A DNA stretch of 64,000 bases, taken from the NCBI GenBank assembly GCA_011369465.1, contig DRQG01000015.1:1-64000 (forward strand), given 5' to 3'. A program made the position numbers and the translations under genes. Positions within the stretch are counted from its first letter, which is position 1. Each line of letters opens with the position of its first letter. Below, piece after piece: positions 37,712 to 47,546 of this stretch. The notes beneath the pieces were generated by a model. That model was not told where the DNA came from. It searched no databases and saw nothing but the letters and a program-made list of their open reading frames with translations. The DNA comes from Caldithrix abyssi (GTDB lineage: Bacteria; Calditrichota; Calditrichia; Calditrichales; Calditrichaceae).

Positions 37712-40700
37712 TCAGCGCACAAGCAGCATTTTTTTGACCCGTAAAAAGTTGTCCGCCTTCAATTCGTAAAAATAAACGCCGCTGGACAGACCTTCGGCTT
37801 CGAACTCCACTTTATAATGCCCGGCCTGCTGACGGGTATTTACCAACTCTTTTATCAACTGACCTAAAACATTATAAACCCGCAGCCGCACCACACCGGC
37901 CCGGCTTAAATCATAAGCAATTATCGTGGATGGATTGAAAGGATTGGGATAATTGGCGTATAGTTCTGTTTTTACAGGTAAATGGCCTTTCGCAACTTCA
38001 ATGGCCGTTTGGCTTTTCCATTCATAGGCACCCATATCTATCCGGTCATTAATAACCCGCTGGTTGCCTAAAATATCCTGCGCGATAAATGTTCCGATTT
38101 CGCTGGTGTCCGGTGTGCCCGCGTTGATGCAGGGAGAGTTTTCCCCGGGTTGATAAGGCTCTTGACCGCTCAATGCAAAAAGCGGATCCGCATTAATATT
38201 GTTTTCATAATTCAAATTGTCCGGAGTACCGACAAATTGTGCGCTGTCTCCTTCGACGTCCGAATAAATAAATGAATTTTCATTACCGGCCTTGTAAAAA
38301 TAAACCTGATGAGCGCTGCTGTCGGCACGGTTATTCCATAAGATGGAGTTAATAACAGAAAAATTGGAACTAAAGGTAATATACAATGCGCCTCCATAAA
38401 AGCCGGCATGATTATCGGCTAAGGTACTGTTCAATACTTCTGCCTGAGAATAGGTACCGGAAAGCCCGGCGCCGTAATCGGCCGAATTATCGGCCAAGAC
38501 CCCGTTAATCAACTTAAGATAGGATTCGGACAAATAAAACACTCCGCCGTTTTTTCTTGCCTGGTTTCCATAAAAATAGGTGTTGGCCGATTCCACCGTG
38601 GCTTTATTACGGCAAAAGACCGCGCCTCCGAAATCGGCCTCATTATTTTTAAAAACGTTATTGGCTATAACAAGCTGCGCAGCGTCCGCATAAAGCGCAC
38701 CGCCGTGCAAGGCCCGGTTATCGTAAAAGCGGTTATGCTCAAAAACCGCGCCGTTTATATTCCGGCAGTATAACGCTCCGCCCATATAACTGTCATTATG
38801 AATAAACAACGAATGGCTGATCCGTACTTTGTTGGAATCCTCGAAGGAAAGCGTCCCGTTTAGAGTATCGCCAAGGCTGCGCGTGCGGGCATATTCAAAA
38901 CGGCAAAAAGAAAAAACGGATGTGTCTTCGGCAGACGCGCCGGCAGCGAAATGAATACCATGCCATCCTGTACTCGTATCGGCAGCCGTAAAACGTATCG
39001 TGTCTTCTTCCGCGCCCTGCGCCCTAATTCCTCCGTAAACGGTTATGGCATAAGGGCCGGTAAAAACAACCCGCACCCCCGGTTCAATGGTTAAAGTAAC
39101 GCCCTGACCGATATATAAATCACAGCCGATTTCCATGGTTTGCCCGGCGCTCCAGGTGGTATCCGAAGTGATGGCGCATTCCCAAACATGTACCGTTACC
39201 GGCCGGCTGTATAAAGTTAAATCGGGCAGACTGTCGTTGCTCATTGTGCATGTGTAAACTCCGGTGTCTTCGTCAGAAAGATCGGGTATCGTCAAAACGC
39301 TGTCGTCCGGCGCATTTAAGACTACGCCATCCTTTTCCCATTGGTAGTGGGTAAATTCACCGCCCACATGCATAACCAGCCTTAATGTGTCTCCGGGTTG
39401 AAAAGCCAACGCTATTTTATTCCCAACAGAGTCCTGGTCGGAATATTTAAATGTTGTTAAAGAAGTCGATTTAAGCTGCGGCTCCAAATCGGAAAACACC
39501 AGTTGGTTTTCATAAACATATAAGCGCTGTAACGAGGGAAGTCCGGACAGATCGGGCAGAGAAGAAAACCTGTTGCCGTACAGTGCGATATTTTTAAGAG
39601 AGGATAGTCTTTTAATCGTATCGGGAACGGCTCCCGAAAAGTGATTTTTATATAGGTTTAAATATTGTAATTGAGTCAATTTACCAAAGCTTTCCGGCAA
39701 AGTTCCTTCCAGTTCATTTTCTGCGAGGCTGATCGTTGTCAGCGAGGAAAGATTGCCTAAGGTTTCGGGTATCGTTCCGGTAAGCTGATTTTTGTATAAA
39801 TTGGCTATTCTCAACTGGGAAAGGTTGCCCAGGCTTTCTGGGATTTCACCGTTGAGATTATTATCGCCGAGATTCAAGCTTTCCAAAGCGGCCATATCTC
39901 CCAGACTATCGGGAATGAATCCACCGATATCATTATAGGATAAATTTAACGTTTCCAAATTATCCATTCGTCCTATGCTCTCAGGAATGGTACCGGCAAG
40001 TTTGTTGTGTGAAGCATCAAAGAGAACCAGGTTTTTTAAATTGCCTATATTCGACGGGATATTACCGGTTAAGTCATTATTTCCCAAATGCAGCTGGGTC
40101 AGGGAGGTCAGGTTAACCAGGCTTGATGGTATGCTGCCGCTTAAATTGTTATCATAGAGCTGCAAAGACTCCAGTTTCGGGAGATTGCCCAATTCGGGAG
40201 GTATCTCCCCGCTGAGTTCATTGCTGAACAATTTCACAGTAACCAGTTCTTTTAAACTATCCAGTCCCCTGGGAATCGCACCGGAAATATCCGTTGAATG
40301 AATGATTAGTTCAGTCAGGTTGGTCAAGCCAGACAGGCTTTGCGGTAAAGAACCGTTTAAATGACACGAATAAAAATACAAGGTTTTGAGCTCTTTTAAA
40401 TTACCAATTTCTTCGGGAATCGGGCCGGTCAACGTGGAACTTTGCCCGATTTTTAGCCAGGTCAGCGCCGTAAGGTCGCCGAGTTGTCCCGGCAGCTTTC
40501 CGTTAAGGTTATTGTTTATTAAACTCAACTCCGTAACACGGCCGCTTTTAACGGTAACTCCGTACCAATCGGAAACCTTTGAACTCAAATCCCAGGTATG
40601 CGTCCAGTTGGCTCCGTCGGTACTGTCATAAATTGCCACCAAAGCCAGAGAATCGCTTTCCAGCACCTGTCCGTTCAGGTTAAAGTTAAATAAAAACAGC

Positions 40701-40732
40701 ATCGGGATGATTACACCAATCCAAACTTTCAT
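37712..40732 (-). CDS. secreted LRR / Ig-like / beta-helix surface protein with sorting domain
   Basis: 1006 residues. Signal peptide (MKVWIGVIIPMLFLFNFNLNG); about 15 plant-type leucine-rich repeats (about 60-410) of the form LxxLxLxxNxLxGxIPxxLGNL; an Ig-like domain (about 430-520, with DEDTGVYTCTMSN); and a right-handed parallel beta-helix (about 540-880, repeated GGALY/GGAVF turns). The C-terminus is a type A sorting domain (NYPNPFNPSTIIAYDL to the end). Each part is a binding or scaffold fold rather than an enzyme, so a large cell-surface adhesin or polysaccharide-binding protein is likely. It stands alone with its own terminator and is divergent from the lamin-tail gene. Confidence 0.88.
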   Translation of the reverse strand: MKVWIGVIIPMLFLFNFNLNGQVLESDSLALVAIYDSTDGANWTHTWDLSSKVSDWYGVTVKSGRVTELSLINNNLNGKLPGQLGDLTALTWLKIGQSSTLTGPIPEEIGNLKELKTLYFYSCHLNGSLPQSLSGLTNLTELIIHSTDISGAIPRGLDSLKELVTVKLFSNELSGEIPPELGNLPKLESLQLYDNNLSGSIPSSLVNLTSLTQLHLGNNDLTGNIPSNIGNLKNLVLFDASHNKLAGTIPESIGRMDNLETLNLSYNDIGGFIPDSLGDMAALESLNLGDNNLNGEIPESLGNLSQLRIANLYKNQLTGTIPETLGNLSSLTTISLAENELEGTLPESFGKLTQLQYLNLYKNHFSGAVPDTIKRLSSLKNIALYGNRFSSLPDLSGLPSLQRLYVYENQLVFSDLEPQLKSTSLTTFKYSDQDSVGNKIALAFQPGDTLRLVMHVGGEFTHYQWEKDGVVLNAPDDSVLTIPDLSDEDTGVYTCTMSNDSLPDLTLYSRPVTVHVWECAITSDTTWSAGQTMEIGCDLYIGQGVTLTIEPGVRVVFTGPYAITVYGGIRAQGAEEDTIRFTAADTSTGWHGIHFAAGASAEDTSVFSFCRFEYARTRSLGDTLNGTLSFEDSNKVRISHSLFIHNDSYMGGALYCRNINGAVFEHNRFYDNRALHGGALYADAAQLVIANNVFKNNEADFGGAVFCRNKATVESANTYFYGNQARKNGGVFYLSESYLKLINGVLADNSADYGAGLSGTYSQAEVLNSTLADNHAGFYGGALYITFSSNFSVINSILWNNRADSSAHQVYFYKAGNENSFIYSDVEGDSAQFVGTPDNLNYENNINADPLFALSGQEPYQPGENSPCINAGTPDTSEIGTFIAQDILGNQRVINDRIDMGAYEWKSQTAIEVAKGHLPVKTELYANYPNPFNPSTIIAYDLSRAGVVRLRVYNVLGQLIKELVNTRQQAGHYKVEFEAEGLSSGVYFYELKADNFLRVKKMLLVR

Positions 40733-40948
40733 TACTACATTTCCTCCTGTGTTTATATAAATCGGTACCTTAAAAACATTATTTTATTCGTCTCCCCAAC
40801 TAAATATCTTTAGGGTGCTTTTTATGATGATTTCCTGCTTAATATACTTTAGGTCAACTTGATTTTAAATTCTACGCTTCCTACATTCTTTTATTGAGAT
40901 AACTACCCTTTTTCATCCGAATCTGCAATTCCAAGTAGGAGCGCTGTT

Positions 40949-43900
40949 ATGAAGCAGCTTTTTGTTCTTTTTTTATTACCCGTACTTCTTCTCGCCCAGG
41001 ATCATTTGCTTATAAGCGAAGTAATGATCCCTCCGGACAGTGAAGCCGACATTGCTTTTATAGAGATATATAATCCAACCGGTCAAACCGTTGCTCTGGA
41101 TGACTACTATCTTTCCAATTACAACACCTATTATCAAATTGTGCAAAACCAGTTTTCTCAGGAAGCGATTCATTTTTTAGGCCGCTTCCCTCAAACCGCA
41201 ATAAAAGCCGGTCAAACCATAGTGGTTGCGCTATACGGTCAATCCTTTGCCGGGCGTTTTGGCAAACAAGCCGATTTTGAAATCGTTTCTACGGATGACG
41301 CCATCCCGGATATGACCTCTCTTTATCTGGGCGCCAGCCCAAAACTGGAATTCACCCGCGGTATGGTCATTCTGTTTAAATGGAACGGCCAGAGCGACCT
41401 GGTACAGGATGTCGATTATTTCCCATGGGGGCTGGCTCCCTTCCATACCTATTGGATGGACAAAACCGGTGTATCCATTGACGGCCCTGACGGAGACGGC
41501 GACGTTTCTGCCTATTTGGATGACCTGCCCACCGCACAGCAGAAAGCTCGGCAGGCGCCTACAGGCGATCTAAGCCCTCAACGTAAAGGCATCGCCGAAG
41601 TTTCCGAAGTAAGCAGCAACGGCAACGGCCTGAGCGGCCATAACGAAGCCAGCGAAGACTGGCAAACCAGCTTCGCAGACGCGACCCCCACACCGGGCAG
41701 CTTTAGCGAAACGGCCGGAGACGGCAGCGGAACAGCAACTATAAATCCCGACACGGTGGAGACAAACAGCAGCCACAATTTTGAAATCACTTTAACCGGC
41801 AGCACGGAGTATACACTGACATCCGTACAAATTGTGGTTCCTGCTGCGTTCAACTGGAGCCGCAGCGAAAGCGATGTGGTTTTGCAGGGAACCGGATTGA
41901 GCGGTGCCGCATTATCCATAAATGGAGATACCATCACTATCAGCAATGCCGCTGTAACCAATACGGATATTGCTGTTTGCAACATAAATAGTGTAACGGT
42001 TCCGGCGGATGAAGGTCTGTATTCCTTCCGGATAAAAACGGCCGTAACCGGCGGCACCTTGACGCCCATCGGTATTTTCCCTGCCGTTGTGGTTAAAAAG
42101 AAACTGACCATTCGCGAAATTCTTGAAAACTTTAGCCAATATAACGGACAACTGGTTACCCTGGAGGCTGTAGTGGCCATCGGCGCCGGTATTACCCGCA
42201 CCGACCGCACCGACGCCTATATCCAGGATGAATCCGGCCGGGGGATCAATTTAAGCGACTTCGGTACCGATTTCCCTGACCTGGTACGTGGTAACCGCAT
42301 CCGCATAACCGGCCAGGTTTCCGAATACCGGGGCGACCCGCAAATACAAAATTTTACAACCGAAGTGATTTCCACCGGAAACGAAGTGCCCGGCGTTCAA
42401 TTGATGAGCATCAGCCAGGCCTCCGATCTTTCTTTAAAAGGAACGATGATTGAAACGGCCGGCATCATCCGCAGTATTTTCACCTTTACGGACGGCAATT
42501 CCAACATCACCATCGACGACGGCACAGCGTCCATCGTTATCCGCGTTTGGCAAACAACCGGAATTGACGTAACCGTGTTCAGTGAGGGCGATACCATCGG
42601 TGTGCGCGCGGTAATCGACGAGTTTTCTTCCGCAGCGCAGCTGCTGGTGGGTTATCAGGATGATCTCTTCCCGACCCGGCTCAAGGAGTTTGCCGCCGGA
42701 AGCGGTTCGGTTTCCGTAACCCCGGACAGCGTTGGGAAAGACGAAGATGTTACCCTGGAGTTTGCCTTTACGGCAACCAGCGAAGACACCGTACAGCGCA
42801 TCGCTATCGACATTCCTTCCTACTGGGGCTGGTCGGAAAATCCGGCGGATATAAACCTGGGGGGCGATCTGGTTTCCGCAGATGTTTCCGTTACCGGCAA
42901 TCAGATCGTTATAAGTCAGGCCTATCTCGTTAAACCGGCCCAGGGCAGCATTATCGTTGGCGGTCTGCACACACCCGCAGCGGATACGGCTTCCGTTTTT
43001 CGTATCTGGTCCGGAGAAGCGGCCGGGCCTCTCAGCGAAATAAAAATAAGCCCGGTTCTTCTTGTGGGTACGGGCACCGGCGTCCCAACCATCCCTATTG
43101 CCGAAGCGCGAAAGCTGGATCCGGGTACCCGGGTTTCGTTGCGCGGTACGGTGGTCATCGGTTCCGGTATTTTGCGTTCCGGACAGACCAGCGCCTATAT
43201 GCAGGACGGTTCCGGGCGCGGCATCAATATATTTGACCGTCGCGAAGACGCCGATATCAAGCGTGGAAATTATATCGTCATCAGCGGCCTTCTGACCGAA
43301 TATGTAAGCGGTAATAACGACCGGGTGCTGGAACTTACCGGCTATACGGTACGGGTTTTGAAGACCAACAGCACGCTGCCGAAACCGTTGGAATTTTCGC
43401 CATTCGAAGCCCAGAAACTGGACCCTGCGGAATACGAGGGCACCTGGATTCAGGTGGAAGGCCGTATCGCCAATGTTACAAGCGATGATTATGGTTCCAA
43501 TTTGTATGTAAGCGACAATGCCGATCAGGTTACCGTACGCATTAACCGCGACACCGGTCTCAAAACCGACGGTTTCCGCAAGGGCGATTACATCAGAGTG
43601 CGCGGTGTGGTGGGTACCTATCGCGGCGATATTCAGATTTTGCCGGGCTACCAGGAAGATTTGGAAGTGTTCGACCCTTCTTTAAAACCCGGCTATTACG
43701 AAGTAAAACTAAACCTGCCTCCGCGGCCATTTGTTCCGGAAAAAGGCGAAAAACTGCCCATCGATTATACGGTCAAAAATAGCAATTCGCACATCACCAT
43801 ACGCATTTTTGATTTGGGCGGCCGTCTGGTAACCACCTTGTTTGACGGCGCGCCGTATGATGTGGAAATAAACTGGAACGGCCGCGACGCGCTGAACGAA

Positions 43901-44008
43901 CTGGTACCGATCGGAACGTATATCTGCCATCTGGAAGCTGTGGATAACGATACCGGCGAACGGCAAACCAAAACGGCTCCTATTGTGGTAGGGACGGTTT
44001 TGAGATAA
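40949..44008 (+). CDS. secreted lamin-tail protein with four OB-folds and FlgD-like C-terminus
   Basis: 1019 residues. Signal peptide (MKQLFVLFLLPVLLLAQ); lamin-tail domain (about 18-150, LLISEVMIPPDSEADIAFIE); then two copies of a three-part module: Ig-like strand domain (about 257-380 and 583-705) followed by two OB-folds (about 385-470 and 487-574; 714-808 and 815-908). The OB-folds share lines such as SAYMQDGSGRGINIF and DAYIQDESGRGINLS. The end (about 934-1019) is a FlgD-type Ig domain (IRIFDLGGRLVTTLFDG) used as a C-terminal cap by exported proteins. Lamin-tail plus OB-folds are typical of extracellular nucleases, but no nuclease domain is present, so nucleic-acid binding without cleavage is suggested. 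Confidence 0.82.
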   Translation: MKQLFVLFLLPVLLLAQDHLLISEVMIPPDSEADIAFIEIYNPTGQTVALDDYYLSNYNTYYQIVQNQFSQEAIHFLGRFPQTAIKAGQTIVVALYGQSFAGRFGKQADFEIVSTDDAIPDMTSLYLGASPKLEFTRGMVILFKWNGQSDLVQDVDYFPWGLAPFHTYWMDKTGVSIDGPDGDGDVSAYLDDLPTAQQKARQAPTGDLSPQRKGIAEVSEVSSNGNGLSGHNEASEDWQTSFADATPTPGSFSETAGDGSGTATINPDTVETNSSHNFEITLTGSTEYTLTSVQIVVPAAFNWSRSESDVVLQGTGLSGAALSINGDTITISNAAVTNTDIAVCNINSVTVPADEGLYSFRIKTAVTGGTLTPIGIFPAVVVKKKLTIREILENFSQYNGQLVTLEAVVAIGAGITRTDRTDAYIQDESGRGINLSDFGTDFPDLVRGNRIRITGQVSEYRGDPQIQNFTTEVISTGNEVPGVQLMSISQASDLSLKGTMIETAGIIRSIFTFTDGNSNITIDDGTASIVIRVWQTTGIDVTVFSEGDTIGVRAVIDEFSSAAQLLVGYQDDLFPTRLKEFAAGSGSVSVTPDSVGKDEDVTLEFAFTATSEDTVQRIAIDIPSYWGWSENPADINLGGDLVSADVSVTGNQIVISQAYLVKPAQGSIIVGGLHTPAADTASVFRIWSGEAAGPLSEIKISPVLLVGTGTGVPTIPIAEARKLDPGTRVSLRGTVVIGSGILRSGQTSAYMQDGSGRGINIFDRREDADIKRGNYIVISGLLTEYVSGNNDRVLELTGYTVRVLKTNSTLPKPLEFSPFEAQKLDPAEYEGTWIQVEGRIANVTSDDYGSNLYVSDNADQVTVRINRDTGLKTDGFRKGDYIRVRGVVGTYRGDIQILPGYQEDLEVFDPSLKPGYYEVKLNLPPRPFVPEKGEKLPIDYTVKNSNSHITIRIFDLGGRLVTTLFDGAPYDVEINWNGRDALNELVPIGTYICHLEAVDNDTGERQTKTAPIVVGTVLR

Positions 44009-44120
44009 AACGTTTTTTACGCTTCTCACCCGATGCGGAGGTATGGGGCAGAACGGCTAAAAGTTTATTTTAATTCCGGAAATATGAGGTAAATATTCTC
44101 TTTTCTAAATGAGGCAAACA

Positions 44121-44996
44121 ATGAAGTTTATTTACGGTTTTATGATCCTTCTGTTTTTAAATTCGCAAATACTTGCCGGCGCCTTTGACGACCGCTACCC
44201 CTCGGCCCGGGCAACGGCAATGAGTAACGCTTTTGTTGCCGTAGCCAATGACGTTTGGGCGGCTTATTATAATCCTGCCGGGCTGGCGCAGTTAAACGGT
44301 TATTCGGCGGGTTTTACTTACCAGCGCCTTTTTAATCTGAGTTTCTTTAAAAATGTATTTTTTGCTGCGGCAATGCCCTTACCCGGTTCTTTTGGCGGGC
44401 TGTCCGTTTCCTTCGAGAATTTTGGAGTTGAATACGAGGGCGAATGGATGTCCAGCGAATACACGGCTAAAATTTCGCACGGTTTTTATTTATTGAATGA
44501 TATCCATTCTTCCCTGTCCGTCGGTTATAACGTTAACTATTTTAATTGGCAGCTGGGTCAATCGGTGGATGGCTTGCAGCTTGGATCGGCCGGGACTATC
44601 GGGTTTGATGTGGGGCTACAGGCGTCTATTTATCATCGTACCTATTTGGGGGTATTTGTTTACAACCTGAACGCGCCCTCCTTTGGAAAAGACCTGCAAA
44701 GAGAACTGCCCCAGCGTATCGTGGCCGGAGCCGCTTACCGGCCGATCAGCGGATTGGTAACTACGCTGGTTATGGAAAAAACCATCGGTTCGGATATTAT
44801 GGTGGAAGGCGGCTTTGAATATTATCCTGTGGATTTCTTTTCTTTGCGTATGGGCGCCAGCACCATGCCCAATCGTATTTCCGTTGGTTTCGGTTTGAAC
44901 TATGCCGGCTTTGTGATCGATTATGCCTTCCGCAACCATCCTGTGTTGGCCGAAACCCATCAATTTGGTATCAGTTATAATTTTGGGAAAAACTAA
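44121..44996 (+). CDS. PorV/PorQ-like outer-membrane protein
   Basis: 291 residues. A signal peptide (FMILLFLNSQILAG) precedes the conserved ARATAMSNAFVAVANDVWAAYYNPAGLAQL pattern of PorV/UPF0164-type barrels, then about ten amphipathic strands to the terminal FGISYNFGKN. In type IX systems PorV-like proteins ferry cargo after outer-membrane passage; this short version resembles PorQ-like family members. The ATG at 44121 is preferred because GAGG lies 6 bp upstream and the alternative ATG at 44109 is inside that site. It heads a tightly packed four-gene run to 50497. Confidence 0.75.
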   Translation: MKFIYGFMILLFLNSQILAGAFDDRYPSARATAMSNAFVAVANDVWAAYYNPAGLAQLNGYSAGFTYQRLFNLSFFKNVFFAAAMPLPGSFGGLSVSFENFGVEYEGEWMSSEYTAKISHGFYLLNDIHSSLSVGYNVNYFNWQLGQSVDGLQLGSAGTIGFDVGLQASIYHRTYLGVFVYNLNAPSFGKDLQRELPQRIVAGAAYRPISGLVTTLVMEKTIGSDIMVEGGFEYYPVDFFSLRMGASTMPNRISVGFGLNYAGFVIDYAFRNHPVLAETHQFGISYNFGKN

Positions 44997-45003
44997 TTCG
45001 TAT

Positions 45004-47532
45004 ATGAAAATTTTTAAACCTTTCTGGATTCTTATTTTTATTTTTTCGATGCTATCCGCCGGGCAATATACGAGCGATCATCAGCTGGACATCAACAACG
45101 CTTCGTATAAAGAGGTGTTGCAGCTGCCGGTTCCGGAATCCCTGGCTAAAGCCATTTATGAGCGGGTTACCTTCCGCGGTCCCTTAAAAAGTATCTATGA
45201 CCTGCGGACCGTTGAGGGTATGGATCAGAAAACCTTCTTAAAGATCAAACCGCTTATTCGGGTGGAGCCGTTTCGCCAACTGACTAGCGCTCAGGAAAAA
45301 ATGGAGCGGATTTACTTTCGTCTTGACCGCTGGAGCTCCGACGACGGTGTGAACGACGCTTTTGTCGATTTGTGGATTGAAAAAGCGCTGGAACCGATCA
45401 ACGTGAACAATGCCCGGTATGATGAACTGGTTAACCTGCAGAATGTTTCACCCATCGACGCCGTGGCCATTTTAAAACATCGCAAAAATGTGCACTGGAT
45501 TCGAGATGAACGTGATCTGCGCCGGGTACCCGGACTGACCAATTATGCCTATCGTTCGGCGCGCTATTTTCTGGACTACAGTGATGTGGAAAGCGATGCC
45601 CGCTGGCACGGCTATGTTTCCATGCGCGTGGACAACACGCCGTTTATGGCTACCGAAGGGGAGCAGTCGCAGGAAGCCGGCCTTTCCGCCATCCAAAGCG
45701 ATTTAAGCAGCGGCTTTAATCTTTTGCCCAACACCTATGTTCGCGGTCGTTTTACTTACCGCGAAAGATATAAATTCGGCTTTACCTATTACCGCACTTT
45801 GAATGAACCCGGCGAAACCTATTCCATCGGCGGTATCCATTTGCCGGATATGAAATTTTTCTTCGGGATGGAAAACCAGCAACTGGGTCCGTTCAATCTT
45901 CGTCGTCTGTATGTGGGTAACTACAGCGTGACGATGGGCCAGGGTGTGGTTATGGAAACAACCGATTATTTCACGCCCAGAAAATCCGGTTACGGTTTTC
46001 GCAAACGCTTTCAGGGCATCGCCGGAGACATATCGCGTACCCGGGAATATACCCTGAAAGGCGCCGCGGCCGAGCTGGATTACAAAGATTTGAGCCTGCT
46101 GGGCTTTGTTTCCTTCGACGACCGCGACGCTATCCTGAACCGCGGCTTGTACGGAGACAGCCTGACGCGCAGCTTTAACCAGCTTATCGTTCTCGACCAG
46201 CGTTTTAAGTTTGCTCTGGGCGATTCTTTGCGCAGCCCCGAATATGATAACTTGAGCTGGCTGAACACCGTTAAAGAACTCACCTACGGCGGGCGGATTC
46301 AGTACACGTTTTTACCCGGCACTTTTTTGGGTATGAGTTTTTACGAAAGCGCTTACGACCGTCCCATCGATCCCGATCCCTACCAGATCGTCGGGCTGGA
46401 TTATCGCGGCGATTCGCACTGGGATATTCGTCAGGTAACCACGGACAGCGAAATTAAACAGGCGTACGGAGGCCCGGTATCCAGCGGAAGCAATCCTTTC
46501 TGGAGTGCGGCCAAATCATTCCGGAGGGTCATTGGCATAGATTTTCAGACCGTAATTAAAAATATCGCCATTCAGGGCGAACTGGGCGAATTGGATAAAG
46601 GCGCCGGCGGTCTGTTCTTTGGGAATAACCCCAAAGCTTTCGTAATTTCCGCCTTCACCCAGTTTTCATCTTTTAATATCCTACTCTTATACCGCAACTA
46701 CGATCTGGCCTTCGATAACCCTTATCAGCGGTCTTTTTCCAATTACCGGCGTTATAAGGGAACGATGTACGAAGATTATTATTATCTGCAATCGGTGCTG
46801 TACGGGCAACTCTATACCAACAATCCTCAACCCCAGGCAGAAGAGGGATTGTATATCGACAGCTACTATCAGCTTTCCCGCAAACTGGTTACCCGGCTGC
46901 AATATGATAACTGGCAGCGCAAGGCCGACGCCGCCAAAATGTATCGTCTGGTCGGAACCATAGACTATCGTCCGGTTTATCCGTTAAGCATTCAATTACG
47001 CAATAAATGGCAATCCCGCGAAGAGACCAACAGCCTGAGCACCACCCGTTTCTATAAAAATTACGAGTTTCGGGGCCGCGTTCGTATGCGCCTGTCCGGC
47101 TATGATAGTTTCAGCCTGTTGTACAGTGTTTCCAAGCTGATCAATCATCCCCGGCCCAGGGTCTTCCAGGATATTGTATTGGACGGTGAGGCTATCTCGG
47201 CCAATTATATCCACAATTTTAACCGCTATTTCAAAATAAGCGGGATGCTAACCTATTATAACGGTTTCCTGTGGAATTTTGAAGATACCCAGTTTGTGGT
47301 TATGGATAGTAAAAAAGGCGCTCTTCGCTACTGGATTTCTTTCTACAGCCGGCTCAGTCCGAATTTGACCTTGCGTCTTAAATATACGGGTGAACACCAT
47401 AAACCTATTTCCGGTTCCTGGTTTTCGGCAAACAATTTAACCCGGAATGATAACCCGGAAAAACGGTTTGAAACCGACTGGCTACGGCAAAGTTCCAATC
47501 TGTTTTATTTTGAGATAAACTATAATTTCTAA
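45004..47532 (+). CDS. ComEA-like helix-hairpin-helix protein fused to an outer-membrane beta-barrel
   Basis: 842 residues. Signal peptide (to about 20); two helix-hairpin-helix regions, LDINNASYKEVLQLP (from about 28) and EPINVNNARYDELVNL (from about 130), each followed by a second hairpin (VEGMDQKTFLKIKPLI; VPGLTNYAYRSARYF). These are the motifs ComEA uses to bind DNA without sequence preference. From about 190 to the end the sequence alternates polar and aromatic residues as a beta-barrel and finishes in Phe (YFEINYNF). A periplasmic DNA-binding plug on an outer-membrane channel is the natural reading. The frame extends to 44923 inside the previous gene, but the signal peptide fixes the start at 45004. 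Confidence 0.78.
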   Translation: MKIFKPFWILIFIFSMLSAGQYTSDHQLDINNASYKEVLQLPVPESLAKAIYERVTFRGPLKSIYDLRTVEGMDQKTFLKIKPLIRVEPFRQLTSAQEKMERIYFRLDRWSSDDGVNDAFVDLWIEKALEPINVNNARYDELVNLQNVSPIDAVAILKHRKNVHWIRDERDLRRVPGLTNYAYRSARYFLDYSDVESDARWHGYVSMRVDNTPFMATEGEQSQEAGLSAIQSDLSSGFNLLPNTYVRGRFTYRERYKFGFTYYRTLNEPGETYSIGGIHLPDMKFFFGMENQQLGPFNLRRLYVGNYSVTMGQGVVMETTDYFTPRKSGYGFRKRFQGIAGDISRTREYTLKGAAAELDYKDLSLLGFVSFDDRDAILNRGLYGDSLTRSFNQLIVLDQRFKFALGDSLRSPEYDNLSWLNTVKELTYGGRIQYTFLPGTFLGMSFYESAYDRPIDPDPYQIVGLDYRGDSHWDIRQVTTDSEIKQAYGGPVSSGSNPFWSAAKSFRRVIGIDFQTVIKNIAIQGELGELDKGAGGLFFGNNPKAFVISAFTQFSSFNILLLYRNYDLAFDNPYQRSFSNYRRYKGTMYEDYYYLQSVLYGQLYTNNPQPQAEEGLYIDSYYQLSRKLVTRLQYDNWQRKADAAKMYRLVGTIDYRPVYPLSIQLRNKWQSREETNSLSTTRFYKNYEFRGRVRMRLSGYDSFSLLYSVSKLINHPRPRVFQDIVLDGEAISANYIHNFNRYFKISGMLTYYNGFLWNFEDTQFVVMDSKKGALRYWISFYSRLSPNLTLRLKYTGEHHKPISGSWFSANNLTRNDNPEKRFETDWLRQSSNLFYFEINYNF

Positions 47533-47546
47533 TATTCGGAGTTTCA

